Assembly (NCBI GenBank): GCA_903876615.1
Contig: CAIRAS010000422.1
Span: forward strand, 1 to 8,371
Direction of reading: 5' to 3'
Origin: an uncultured Holophagaceae bacterium
GTDB lineage: Bacteria; Acidobacteriota; Holophagae; Holophagales; Holophagaceae
DNA: 8,371 nucleotides
Below the pieces are notes generated by a model. The model searched no databases, had not been told where the DNA came from, and saw nothing but the letters and a program-made list of their open reading frames with translations. Shown one piece after another: positions 1-6,314 of this stretch; the stretch's first letter is position 1, and the number at the start of each line of letters is the position of its first letter. The translations under genes were made by a program, and so were the position numbers.

Positions 1-108
1 ATCGTCACCCAGGCGCCACGACATGGACCGTACCTGCGGAGCACCTGCGCCTGCGCCGCAGCGCAAGAACATCAGGCGAAGGGAACCCTTCTCGCCATCG
101 GGGTGGCT
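1..108. other. Left-edge stretch with no supportable gene
   Basis: Reading frames are open on both strands, as expected from the high GC content. None has a Shine-Dalgarno sequence with a start codon, and none gives a recognisable protein. A minus-strand frame could run off the left edge from an ATG near position 24 or 74, but no ribosome site supports either. I see no RNA gene here. Together with the hairpins at 109-325 it makes up the 333 nt without a gene. Confidence 0.4.
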
Positions 109-177
109 ATCCCCTTCATCCCCTTCATCCCTGTTTCTTATTGCTTTATTAACAGGGATGCAGGGGATGAAGGGGAT
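109..177. repeat. Long near-perfect inverted repeat (27-bp arms, 15-nt loop) built from CCCCTTCATC units
   Basis: The left arm (109-135) and right arm (151-177) are complementary at 26 of 27 positions. The AT-rich loop at 136-150 contrasts with the GC-rich surroundings. Within the left arm a CCCCTTCATC unit is directly repeated, so the arm is itself a short tandem repeat. No T-tract follows on either strand, so this is not a standard intrinsic terminator. The structure looks like a dispersed palindromic (REP/MITE-like) element. From memory, similar ATCCCCTTCATCCC hairpins occur between genes of several bacteria, sometimes near GxxExxY-family genes. I cannot verify that here, and no such gene is in the window. 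Confidence 0.75.
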
Positions 178-219
178 GGGCCTCTCCAGGTTGGGGAGTC
201 CTGCCTAGACCTGGCCGGC

Positions 220-260
220 CTTTGGCGAGCACCCCGCCAAAGCGCGAAGAACCTTTTTTT
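220..260 (+). terminator. Weak candidate terminator: 8-bp stem with a delayed T7 run
   Basis: CTTTGGCG (220-227) pairs perfectly with CGCCAAAG (235-242) around a 7-nt loop. A run of seven T lies at 254-260 on the plus strand. The T-run starts 11 nt after the stem, further away than in a typical intrinsic terminator. If functional it would stop plus-strand transcription entering from the left edge. It could also be chance. Confidence 0.25.
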
Positions 261-280
261 GGGGCCACCTGCGGCGGAAG

Positions 281-325
281 GATCGGTTCCCGGCGCGGGT
301 CTCCGCCCAGCCCAGGGAACCGATC
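281..325 (-). terminator. Stem-loop just downstream of the PKD lipoprotein gene
   Basis: GATCGGTTCCC (281-291) and GGGAACCGATC (315-325) form a perfect 11-bp stem. A small GGCG/CGCC stem can form inside the loop. The structure starts 8 nt past the stop codon at 334, where the 3' end of the minus-strand transcript is expected. No U-tract follows in the minus-strand RNA, so it may be a processed 3'-end hairpin or a Rho-assisted stop rather than a classical intrinsic terminator. Confidence 0.5.
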
Positions 326-333
326 GCGTTGCT

Positions 334-1764
334 TCACTTGCTGTGGACCCAGCGCTTCACCAGGCCGCAGAAGGCGCCGCTGTCGCCGCCATCGGCGATG
401 AAGACCCCCGGCCAGCGCAGGTCCACGAGCCACTCGGCGGCGGGCGTGCTGCCCACGGGCAGGATCACGCCCAGCTGGCCCGCGCCGATGGCGTGCGGGG
501 AGCCGGCTGTAAGCACGCGCGTGGCGGGATCGTAGCCGTCCAGCGTGATGACCGGGCTGACGCCCGCCAGAGCCGGGATGCCGGTCGGGTTCAGGGTGAG
601 ATCGACCGGGAAGGTGAGCTGGAGACTCCCGGTCCCCGAGAGGCTGCTGCCCATGGCCGGAGCTGTTCCAACCGCCACATCCGGGGCGCAGGGCAGCACC
701 AGCTGGCGGGCCACCCCGGCGGAGGCCGAGGAGGCCGCCAGCACCATGCGACCGCCGGGATGCACAGGGGGCTGGGGGCCGTTGGGATCCACCTTGAAGT
801 AGCGGCCATCTGAAGGTGGGGCGGGCACGAGGGTCACGCCGTTGATCGAGACCACGGTGTCCGCGGGCGGCACCCCCTTGTCCAGGGTGACAATCACGAG
901 GCCCTGCACGGAAGCCTCGCCGGCGGCGGGATCGGCCAGGTAGAGGCCGCCTCCCACGGCTCCGATCTGCCAGCGCTTGCTGCCGGAGCCGCCCACGGGC
1001 AGGGGGTTCGGATCGGGCGGGGCCGGGGTCGGCGTCCCGGGGGGCGGCGGGTTCGTGGCCCCCGCGGGTGGGTTCACCGTGACGGTGACGGTGGCGGGCG
1101 TCGAGCTGGCATTGGCGTCGCTGACCACGAGGGTGAAGGGCAGGGTGAGGGCTACGCCGCCACTGGCGACCGGGGGCGCCGCGAAGGTGGGGTGGGCGGT
1201 GGTGGCGCCGGCCAGAGTCAAGGGAGCGCCGCTGGGGGCGGTCCAGGCATAGCTCAGGGCCTGGCTGTCCGGGTCAGAGCTCTGGCTGCCATCCAGGGTG
1301 ACGGTCGCGCCCGGTGCCACGGCCTGGTTGGGCCCGGCGTTGGCGATGGGGGCGGGGTTCAGGGCCGGTGGGGCATTCACGGTGATGGTGACGCTGGCGG
1401 GACTGGAGCTGACCGCGCCGTTGCTCACGACCAGGGTGAAGGTGAGGGCCACCGGCGGCATGCCTGGGGCCAGGGTGGGCGCCGCGAAAGTGGGTCGCGC
1501 GATCGAAGTGGCCGAGAGGTTGATACCGGCGGGCGCGGTCCAGGCATAGCTGAGGGGCAGGCCTGCGAAGTCGGTGCTGGCGCTGCCGTCCTGCGCCACG
1601 GTGGCGCCGGAGCTCACGGCCTGGTCCGGCCCGGCATTGGCGATGGGGGCCTGGATCGGGGCCTGAATCGGGGTCTGGACTGCGGCCCCCTGCTGACCGC
1701 CGCCCCCACAGGCGGTGGCAAGCAGGAGGAGAAGCACGGGCAGAGCGGGGTGGACAGCGCGCAT
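334..1764 (-). CDS. Putative lipoprotein with two PKD/REJ-like domains
   Basis: The 476-residue protein is predicted to be exported and lipid-anchored. Residues 1-19 are a hydrophobic signal ending in a lipobox-like LATAC, with Cys19 followed by four Gly. A short PIQA repeat leads into two ~90-residue beta-sandwich domains (about 40-131 and 138-232). Each starts PIANAGPxQ, contains a DGSxSxD stretch and a SYAWTAP core, and ends in VTVTVN, typical of PKD/REJ-type (K319L-like) modules. A Pro-rich linker (about 232-258) joins a C-terminal region of ~215 residues that I do not recognise. It contains two Cys (in LPCAPD and AFCGLV), perhaps a disulphide. The start is supported by GGAGG five bases before the ATG. 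The gene follows the larger PKD-repeat gene by 89 nt on the same strand and shares its repeat family, so co-expression is likely. The molecular function is unknown; surface adhesion or carbohydrate binding is only inference. Confidence 0.85.
   Translation of the reverse strand: MRAVHPALPVLLLLLATACGGGGQQGAAVQTPIQAPIQAPIANAGPDQAVSSGATVAQDGSASTDFAGLPLSYAWTAPAGINLSATSIARPTFAAPTLAPGMPPVALTFTLVVSNGAVSSSPASVTITVNAPPALNPAPIANAGPNQAVAPGATVTLDGSQSSDPDSQALSYAWTAPSGAPLTLAGATTAHPTFAAPPVASGGVALTLPFTLVVSDANASSTPATVTVTVNPPAGATNPPPPGTPTPAPPDPNPLPVGGSGSKRWQIGAVGGGLYLADPAAGEASVQGLVIVTLDKGVPPADTVVSINGVTLVPAPPSDGRYFKVDPNGPQPPVHPGGRMVLAASSASAGVARQLVLPCAPDVAVGTAPAMGSSLSGTGSLQLTFPVDLTLNPTGIPALAGVSPVITLDGYDPATRVLTAGSPHAIGAGQLGVILPVGSTPAAEWLVDLRWPGVFIADGGDSGAFCGLVKRWVHSK
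1646..1681. repeat. 12-bp unit tandem repeat (three copies) inside the lipoprotein gene
   Basis: Three imperfect copies of GGGGCCTGGATC lie head to tail at 1646-1657, 1658-1669 and 1670-1681. On the coding (minus) strand they specify the PIQA/PIQA linker between the lipidated N-terminus and the first PKD-like domain. The unit is a multiple of three, so slippage would lengthen or shorten the tether without a frameshift. Confidence 0.7.
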
Positions 1765-1804
1765 GAGGCCTCCAGGAGCTGAAAAGGGAACGTCATGACA
1801 AGCA

Positions 1805-1841
1805 GCTGGCGAGGAGGCGAACTGGCTGCCCCCTCGCCGGC
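1805..1841 (-). other. Intercistronic stem-loop between the two PKD-repeat genes
   Basis: GCTGGCGAGG (1805-1814) pairs with CCTCGCCGGC (1832-1841), giving a 10-bp stem with one G-U pair and a 17-nt loop. It begins 12 nt after the stop codon of the upstream gene (1854) and precedes the ribosome site of the lipoprotein gene. There is no T-tract. It could be a weak terminator, a processing or stability element, or an expression-setting structure between the two genes. Confidence 0.4.
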
Positions 1842-1853
1842 TTTGGTGCGTAG

Positions 1854-4562
1854 CTACTGGCGCAGCTTGGTCAGAGCCGAGGTGCGGGTGCCTCCGAAGC
1901 TCGAGGTCACGGTGACCGTGGCGGGTTGGGAAACACCCGACAGGATCACGATGTAGAGCCCGTTGCCCTGGTAGGTCATGGGCAGCGCCGTGCCATTCAC
2001 CCCGTAACCCAGGAGGCTGAGCACAGGCGTGCCATCAAGGATCGAGGAGGTGGCGTTGATGGTGAGGCGCTGCTGGCCGATGCGGTACTCGGCCACCGTG
2101 ATGTTGACGGTGTCAGCCACGTTGGGATTGACGGTCACTGTGACCAGGGCCGGGGCGGAGCTGACGAAGCCGTTGCTGACGGTGAGGGTGAAACCAACTG
2201 TGGTCGGAGCGGCTGGTGCGGTGAAGGTGGGGCTCACCGTGGTGGCGCCGGTGAGCGCCACGTGGGTGCCGGAGACCTGGACCCACGAGTAGGTCAGGGG
2301 CAGGCCGTTGGGGTCGGTGCTGAGGCTGCCGTTCAGGGTCACGGCCGCGTTCACCTTCACGCCCTGGTTGGGGCCGGCGTTGGCGACAGGGGCCTGGGCC
2401 GGATTGACGGTGATGTTGACGGAAGAGGCTGCAGACTTGGCGGCGGTGTTGGTGGCCGTGAGCGTGAACGTGAGCACCGCGGCGGGACCGGGGGGCACGA
2501 CGGGGGCCTTGAAGGTGGGCGTGGTCGCTGCGGGATTGGAGAGCGTCACGGGAGGGAGCCCGGCGAAGCCTGTCTGCACCCAGTTCAAGGTGAGGGCGAG
2601 GGGCGGCGTGTTCGGGTCGGTGGTGGCCGTGCCGTTGAGCTGGACGGTCGCCGCCGAAGCCACGGTCTGGGCGGCGCCGGCACTCGCGAGGGGCGCCAGC
2701 TTGACGGGGGCGGGGGCGTTCACGGTGATGTTGACGCTGGCCGGGGTCGAGGCGGTGCCGGCGCTGTTGGTGACCACCAGCTGGAAGGTCAGGACGGCGC
2801 TGGCCACACCGGTGCCGAGGACGGGGGCGATAAAGGTGGGGCTGGCCACGGCGGTGCTGTTGAGCAGTGCAGCGGGACCGGCGGTCTGGCTCCAGGCGTA
2901 GGTGATGGCCAGGGCGCTGGGATCCGAGCTGCCAGTGCCGTCCAGGGCCACGAGGGCGCCAGAGGTGGTGGTCTGGGCGACGCCAGCGTTGGCAATCGGG
3001 GGCACGGGCACGGGTGGGGGCGGGGGCTGGGGGCCGCCACAGACAGGTGCCACAACCACGGAGCCGGGCCAGGGAGCGAGCTGCCCCACGTTGACGCCGT
3101 TGAAGCCGCCGGTGCCGTTCACCAGGAAGGGGAAGTCGATGAAGTTGAGGGGCACGGGCGGGTTGCCGATGCCCAGGTTCTCGGGGAACAGGTAGTCGAA
3201 GATGGGGGCGTGATACTGCCCGGTGATCAGGCCATTGCCGGACATGACGGGCGCCGCTGCGGTGTAGGCGCCGCGCAGGACGGCGCGCATCTCCCGGGTG
3301 GCGGGAAGGAAGGTGCCGGCAGGAGGCATGGCCAGCACCTTGCTGGGAGGTCGGAAGCGCCAGCGGCCCTGGACCGCGCCGCCGCCCGCGGGGCCCGGGT
3401 CCACATCTATGGAGCCCCAGGAACGGTCGGAGGTGACGGTGCTGCAGGCATCCGTGTCGATGCCGTAGAGATCCACTACCCGGGAGGCATCCGTGCTGAA
3501 GCCCTCGAACCGGGTCCGGACGGTGGCTTCCTGGGGGATGCCGTTGATGGGGGCGCCGCCCACGCCGAGCAGGATGACGTCCACGGCCACATAGGCCGGG
3601 TTGGTGCCGGGGGCGGTGAAGATGCCCAGGTTGGCGGTGATGGTGTGGGCGGCAATGTAGGTCGCAGCCAAGCCGCCGGCCGGCATGGGCCCGGCGCTGG
3701 GTTGGGGGCCATCCTTCATGAGGCAGCCGGCGTAGCTGATGTAGTCACCCACCATGAAGGGGGCGGCGAAGAAGGCATTGGGTGTCACGCCGGGCCCCGG
3801 CGGGGGCATGGTGAAGATGGTCTGGGGGAAGCCAGTGGCGGGGTTGAGGGGGCGATTTGTCTGGGGGATGAGGGGGTCGTTCTGGATGGCCGGATCGAAG
3901 TGGGGGAACCCCATGGGGTACCCGGTCTCGGTGCGGATGGTGGGGTTCTCCGAGTCGATGGTGAAGCGGGGATCCAGGGTGTAGGCCGGGGCGAAGCGGC
4001 CGGAAGGATCGTTGATCTTCAGGCGGGTGCCCGTGCTGGGATCGCCCATGACGCCGCCCACGCGCATCTCACCGTTGGCGTAGTCCATGTAGTTGATGAA
4101 GCCCTGGCCGCTCTGGAGCGAGTGCTGGGAGATGAAGATGAGGCCGGCGATGTAGCGGTCCCCGATGCGGTTGCCCTGCACATGGACTTCATAGGTGGTC
4201 AATGGGGCTGGGCTGTCCGTCATGGCCAGGCCGGTCTGGAAGGGGCCGTAGGGCGGTGGGGCCATGCTGAACAGCTGCTGCCAGGTGAGGGCAAAGGCCG
4301 GCATCTGCATGATGGTGTTCCGGGGCACGATGACCGTGTGCCCGTTCACCCGCAGCGTGCCGCCGGACAGGGAATCGCCCGGGTCGAGGGTGGCGCTCTG
4401 GAGGAAGCCCACCATGTCAAAAGGCGAGCCCACGGACTGGAGGGGCAGCTGCGCGCGGACGCTGCCGGCCCAGATCATGGCGATCGCCACGAGGACCATC
4501 CGCAGGAACTGCCGGAAACCAAGGACCCGCACGGCGGGTAGGAACTGAGCCAGGATCGTCAT
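1854..4562 (-). CDS. Large secreted protein with three C-terminal PKD/REJ-like domains
   Basis: The start was placed at 4562, not at an in-frame ATG ten codons upstream, because AAGGAGA lies 6 nt before this ATG. The product is 902 residues. A signal peptide ends near residue 38 (hydrophobic MVLVAIAMIWAG, then SVRA/Q). Residues ~40-515 form one large region with the phrases IVPRNTIMQMPA, MRVGGVMGDP, INDPSGRFAP, ENPTIRTETGYPMGFP and YISYAGCLM. I recall similar wording in uncharacterised secreted proteins but cannot name a family. A Pro-rich hinge leads to three ~95-residue PKD/REJ-like domains at about 524-615, 620-718 and 721-818 (PIANAG or similar, then DPxxLxxTYxW, ending VNITVN). The last ~80 residues are a separate beta-rich tail ending in LTKLRQ. 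It probably acts outside the cytoplasmic membrane; the function is unknown. The PKD-type lipoprotein gene follows 89 nt downstream. Confidence 0.87.
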   Translation of the reverse strand: MTILAQFLPAVRVLGFRQFLRMVLVAIAMIWAGSVRAQLPLQSVGSPFDMVGFLQSATLDPGDSLSGGTLRVNGHTVIVPRNTIMQMPAFALTWQQLFSMAPPPYGPFQTGLAMTDSPAPLTTYEVHVQGNRIGDRYIAGLIFISQHSLQSGQGFINYMDYANGEMRVGGVMGDPSTGTRLKINDPSGRFAPAYTLDPRFTIDSENPTIRTETGYPMGFPHFDPAIQNDPLIPQTNRPLNPATGFPQTIFTMPPPGPGVTPNAFFAAPFMVGDYISYAGCLMKDGPQPSAGPMPAGGLAATYIAAHTITANLGIFTAPGTNPAYVAVDVILLGVGGAPINGIPQEATVRTRFEGFSTDASRVVDLYGIDTDACSTVTSDRSWGSIDVDPGPAGGGAVQGRWRFRPPSKVLAMPPAGTFLPATREMRAVLRGAYTAAAPVMSGNGLITGQYHAPIFDYLFPENLGIGNPPVPLNFIDFPFLVNGTGGFNGVNVGQLAPWPGSVVVAPVCGGPQPPPPPVPVPPIANAGVAQTTTSGALVALDGTGSSDPSALAITYAWSQTAGPAALLNSTAVASPTFIAPVLGTGVASAVLTFQLVVTNSAGTASTPASVNITVNAPAPVKLAPLASAGAAQTVASAATVQLNGTATTDPNTPPLALTLNWVQTGFAGLPPVTLSNPAATTPTFKAPVVPPGPAAVLTFTLTATNTAAKSAASSVNITVNPAQAPVANAGPNQGVKVNAAVTLNGSLSTDPNGLPLTYSWVQVSGTHVALTGATTVSPTFTAPAAPTTVGFTLTVSNGFVSSAPALVTVTVNPNVADTVNITVAEYRIGQQRLTINATSSILDGTPVLSLLGYGVNGTALPMTYQGNGLYIVILSGVSQPATVTVTSSFGGTRTSALTKLRQ

Positions 4563-4620
4563 CGCGTCTCTCCTTCTGAGATTGGGTATCAACGAATGAT
4601 CGGTCTAGGTCGTTTGGACT

Positions 4621-4643
4621 ACAGATCCGGTTTGAAAAAACCG
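4621..4643 (-). promoter_or_regulatory. Upstream region of the large PKD gene: shared 10-mer and small stem-loop
   Basis: The 118-nt gap between the DUF2231 stop and the PKD gene start contains CCGGATCTGT (minus strand, 4630-4621), 58 nt before the ATG. The same 10-mer lies 62 nt before the cytochrome c start. Next to it, CGGTTT (4628-4633) pairs with AAACCG (4638-4643) around a 4-nt loop. A T6 run on the minus strand (4640-4635) could serve as part of a weak terminator for the DUF2231 operon. No convincing -35/-10 pair was found. A regulatory role is inference. Confidence 0.3.
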
Positions 4644-4680
4644 ACCCATCCGGCCCGGAACCTGGACACCCAACCGGTGC

Positions 4681-5157
4681 TCAACGGCGGGTCTGGCTGT
4701 GGATATCAAGCTCGTGCACCAGGCGCCCGCCGAGGTGGGCGGTGCGGAGCAGGGGCAAGGTGGCGCCCGCATCCGCCAGCAGCCAGGCCACCTGGAGGAT
4801 CAGCACGACCCCGCGGCTGAGGCGGGTCCGAGGCAGGCAGGTCAGGGCCTGCAGCAGCGCCTGGGCCAGGGCGAGGACGGCGAAGGCGAGGAGCGTACCC
4901 TTGGCCAGACGCTCATGGGTACGGAGTGTCTCCAGCAGTTCGACCGAAGGCCTGGCGGGCACGGGCACCGCCAGGCCCGTCACCACGGCCAAGCCGGCCA
5001 GGGCGGTGCCCAGGAGCAGGAAGCCCAGGGCACAGGCATGCAGTCCCTTTCGCTGTGCGGGCCAGAGGAGGCCCAGGACCAGGATCGCCGGGACCACCAG
5101 CAGCAGGACGACTGGGAAGTGGATGACGGCCGGGTGGAGGTGGGACCAGACAGGCAC
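4681..5157 (-). CDS. DUF2231 family integral membrane protein
   Basis: The 158-residue protein has four predicted transmembrane helices (about 10-32, 41-66, 86-107 and 116-137). Its N-terminus matches the DUF2231 signature: HPAVIHFPVVLL with His8 and His13, followed later by THERLAKG (His81) and AHLGGRLVHE (His141, His148). Conserved His at membrane faces in this family suggest haem or metal binding, but the function is not established. The start is GTG at 5157, the only reasonable start after the preceding stop; a weak GGTAGG lies upstream. The gene begins 6 nt after the cytochrome c gene, so translational coupling is likely. A membrane partner passing electrons to or from the neighbouring periplasmic cytochrome is a reasonable inference. 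Confidence 0.85.
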   Translation of the reverse strand: MPVWSHLHPAVIHFPVVLLLVVPAILVLGLLWPAQRKGLHACALGFLLLGTALAGLAVVTGLAVPVPARPSVELLETLRTHERLAKGTLLAFAVLALAQALLQALTCLPRTRLSRGVVLILQVAWLLADAGATLPLLRTAHLGGRLVHELDIHSQTRR

Positions 5158-5163
5158 GGCGAC

Positions 5164-5577
5164 CTACCGGGCGCTGGCGGAGAGCTCAGAGGGGACCTGG
5201 ATGGGCTCACCCTTGCGGGCCTTCCGGAGAATGCTCCGGACCAGATGCAAGGTCTCCTCCTCCGTGAGCTCCTGCCGGTAGGCCGGCATGCTCAGGCCGA
5301 AGAAGAGACCCCCCTGGATGGTCTTCATGAGGCTCTGGTCCGAGGGCCCCCGGGGGCCGCCCAGCTCCGTGAGGTCACGGCCCTTGAGGGCTTTGCCGTC
5401 CGGCCCCTTGGCGGCGCCATCCAGGCCGTGGCAGCCGACACAGGCCCGCTGGTAGAAGGCTCTGAGCTCGGCCTCGGAGCGGGCGGCTGTCGGGGGCGGG
5501 CCGGCGAGCAGGGCACCGCCGAGGCAGAGCAGGGCCAGGGCCAGGAGGACGGAGCGACGGAGGTGCAAGCGCCACAT
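5164..5577 (-). CDS. Secreted monohaem class I cytochrome c (CBB3-type domain)
   Basis: The mature protein is a small periplasmic or secreted electron carrier with one covalent haem. The start at 5577 is chosen because AAGGAG sits 6 nt before this ATG; the in-frame upstream ATG has no such site. The product is 137 residues. Residues 1-32 are a signal peptide (RR, then LLALALLCLGGALLAG). The haem motif CVGCH is at 46-50, with His50 as proximal ligand. Met97 in SMPAY is the probable distal ligand. Helices flank the motif (EAELRAFYQRA before it; LTEEETLHLVRSILRKARKG at the C-terminus), as in cytochrome c class I/CBB3-type folds. The DUF2231 gene follows after 6 nt in the same operon. The hemerythrin gene is divergent, 244 nt away. 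The redox partner cannot be read from the sequence. Confidence 0.92.
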   Translation of the reverse strand: MWRLHLRRSVLLALALLCLGGALLAGPPPTAARSEAELRAFYQRACVGCHGLDGAAKGPDGKALKGRDLTELGGPRGPSDQSLMKTIQGGLFFGLSMPAYRQELTEEETLHLVRSILRKARKGEPIQVPSELSASAR

Positions 5578-5639
5578 GGGGGACTCCTTGGAGCAGGGGG
5601 ACCGCTCCCCTCCCAGGGTTGGCGGTTTCACCGGTGGGC

Positions 5640-5649
5640 ACAGATCCGG
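5640..5649 (-). promoter_or_regulatory. Shared 10-mer upstream of the cytochrome c operon
   Basis: On the minus strand this reads CCGGATCTGT, 62 nt before the cytochrome c ATG. The identical 10-mer occurs 58 nt before the large PKD gene. It lies in the 244-nt divergent region shared with the hemerythrin gene. Matching sequence and spacing suggest a common regulatory or promoter element, but two copies are little evidence. Confidence 0.25.
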
Positions 5650-5821
5650 ATGGAAGAGAGCAACCCCTCCGGTCGGAAGTCAGGGTCCGAGCAGGGCCGG
5701 GGCCTGCGCGGACGCCACCAGAGGGCAACGGGGGTTGCGCGCAACGGATTGGGAACTGATCTTACTGAGGCAAGCGCAGGAAGAACCTGCGTGGTTGGAG
5801 GCCCTGCGAGGGGGGATGGCC

Positions 5822-6265
5822 ATGGACCGCCTGGCGTGGAATCCGGAGTGGGAGACCGGTTACCCGCTCATCGACGAGCAGCACCGGCGGGTGCTCGCTG
5901 AGTTCAATGAGTTCCTCGACGCGATCGAGCAGCGGGTGCATGGGCAGCATGTGGCCAACCTGCTCGAGTTCCTGCTGGAATTCCTCGTAGCGCACTGCGA
6001 GGAGGAGGAGATCCAGATGCGGGCCACCCGCTACCCCCGGCTGGCGCAGCACATGGCCTTCCATGCCCACCTGCGGGCCACCGCCAGCAGCCTGGCCAGA
6101 GCCTCCAGCAGGGATCCCGAGGTCCTGGCGGGAGAGGTCACAGCCTTCCTGCACGAGTGGGTGGAGCATCACATCAAGGTCGAAGACAAGCTGATGGCCC
6201 AACACCTCATCCAGTGCTCCCGGCAAGAGCCCAAGCTCCAGGCCGGGGAGGCCAATCCTGCGTGA
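5822..6265 (+). CDS. Bacteriohemerythrin
   Basis: This 147-residue protein is a single hemerythrin-like four-helix bundle with a non-haem di-iron O2-binding centre. All seven expected ligands are visible: His21 (IDEQHRRV), His58 and Glu62 (HCEEEE), His77 and His81 (YPRLAQHMAFH), His117 and Asp122 (HHIKVED). The N-terminal AWNPEWETGYPLIDEQH is typical of bacteriohemerythrins. Cys59 replaces the Phe usual after the second ligand His. The ATG at 5822 is preferred because the GAGGGGGG run is 6 nt upstream; an ATG two codons earlier (5816) is possible. The frame stays open further 5' but has no supported start. There is no signal peptide, so it is cytoplasmic. It probably carries, stores or senses oxygen and is divergent from the cytochrome c operon. 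Confidence 0.93.
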   Translation: MDRLAWNPEWETGYPLIDEQHRRVLAEFNEFLDAIEQRVHGQHVANLLEFLLEFLVAHCEEEEIQMRATRYPRLAQHMAFHAHLRATASSLARASSRDPEVLAGEVTAFLHEWVEHHIKVEDKLMAQHLIQCSRQEPKLQAGEANPA

Positions 6266-6272
6266 GCGGAGA

Positions 6273-6310
6273 GGCCCTTGCCCCTCCGGCAAAGGCGCCG
6301 GGGCAGGGCC
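6273..6310. terminator. GC-rich hairpin between convergent hemerythrin and usp genes
   Basis: GGCCC-TTGCCCC (6273-6284) pairs with GGGGCA-GGGCC (6300-6310), about 11 bp with one bulged T. It sits between the hemerythrin stop (6265) and the stress-protein stop (6315), the place for a bidirectional terminator. No strong T-run follows on either side, so its efficiency is uncertain. Confidence 0.6.
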
Positions 6311-6314
6311 CCTG

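Noticed and set aside
103..813. 236-codon plus-strand open frame spanning the hairpin and the lipoprotein gene
   Set aside because: It reads through the palindrome and then antisense to the PKD lipoprotein, with no ribosome site or recognisable domain.
1926..4541. 871-codon open frame on the plus strand opposite the large PKD gene
   Set aside because: It is antisense to a well-supported secreted protein. Its translation is a low-complexity Gly/Ala/His/Arg-rich mixture with no domains, as expected when a GC-rich gene is read backwards.
4628..4643. Strong intrinsic terminator after the DUF2231 gene
   Set aside because: There is a T6 run on the minus strand, but the sequence before it does not give a clean GC-rich stem, and the local stem includes the T-run itself.
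5578..5760. Structured riboswitch (cobalamin, TPP or c-di-GMP type) upstream of the cytochrome gene
   Set aside because: Several short GC stems can be drawn, but none of the conserved boxes of these riboswitches is present.
5576..5821. N-terminal extension of the hemerythrin frame
   Set aside because: The frame is open, but the ribosome site is just before 5822, the hemerythrin fold begins at the usual place, and the extra residues look like translated intergenic DNA.
4699..5901. 400-codon plus-strand frame opposite the DUF2231 and cytochrome genes
   Set aside because: The opposite strand carries the DUF2231 signature, the CVGCH haem motif and a good ribosome site for the cytochrome gene. 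This frame is Gly/Gln/Glu-rich without motifs.
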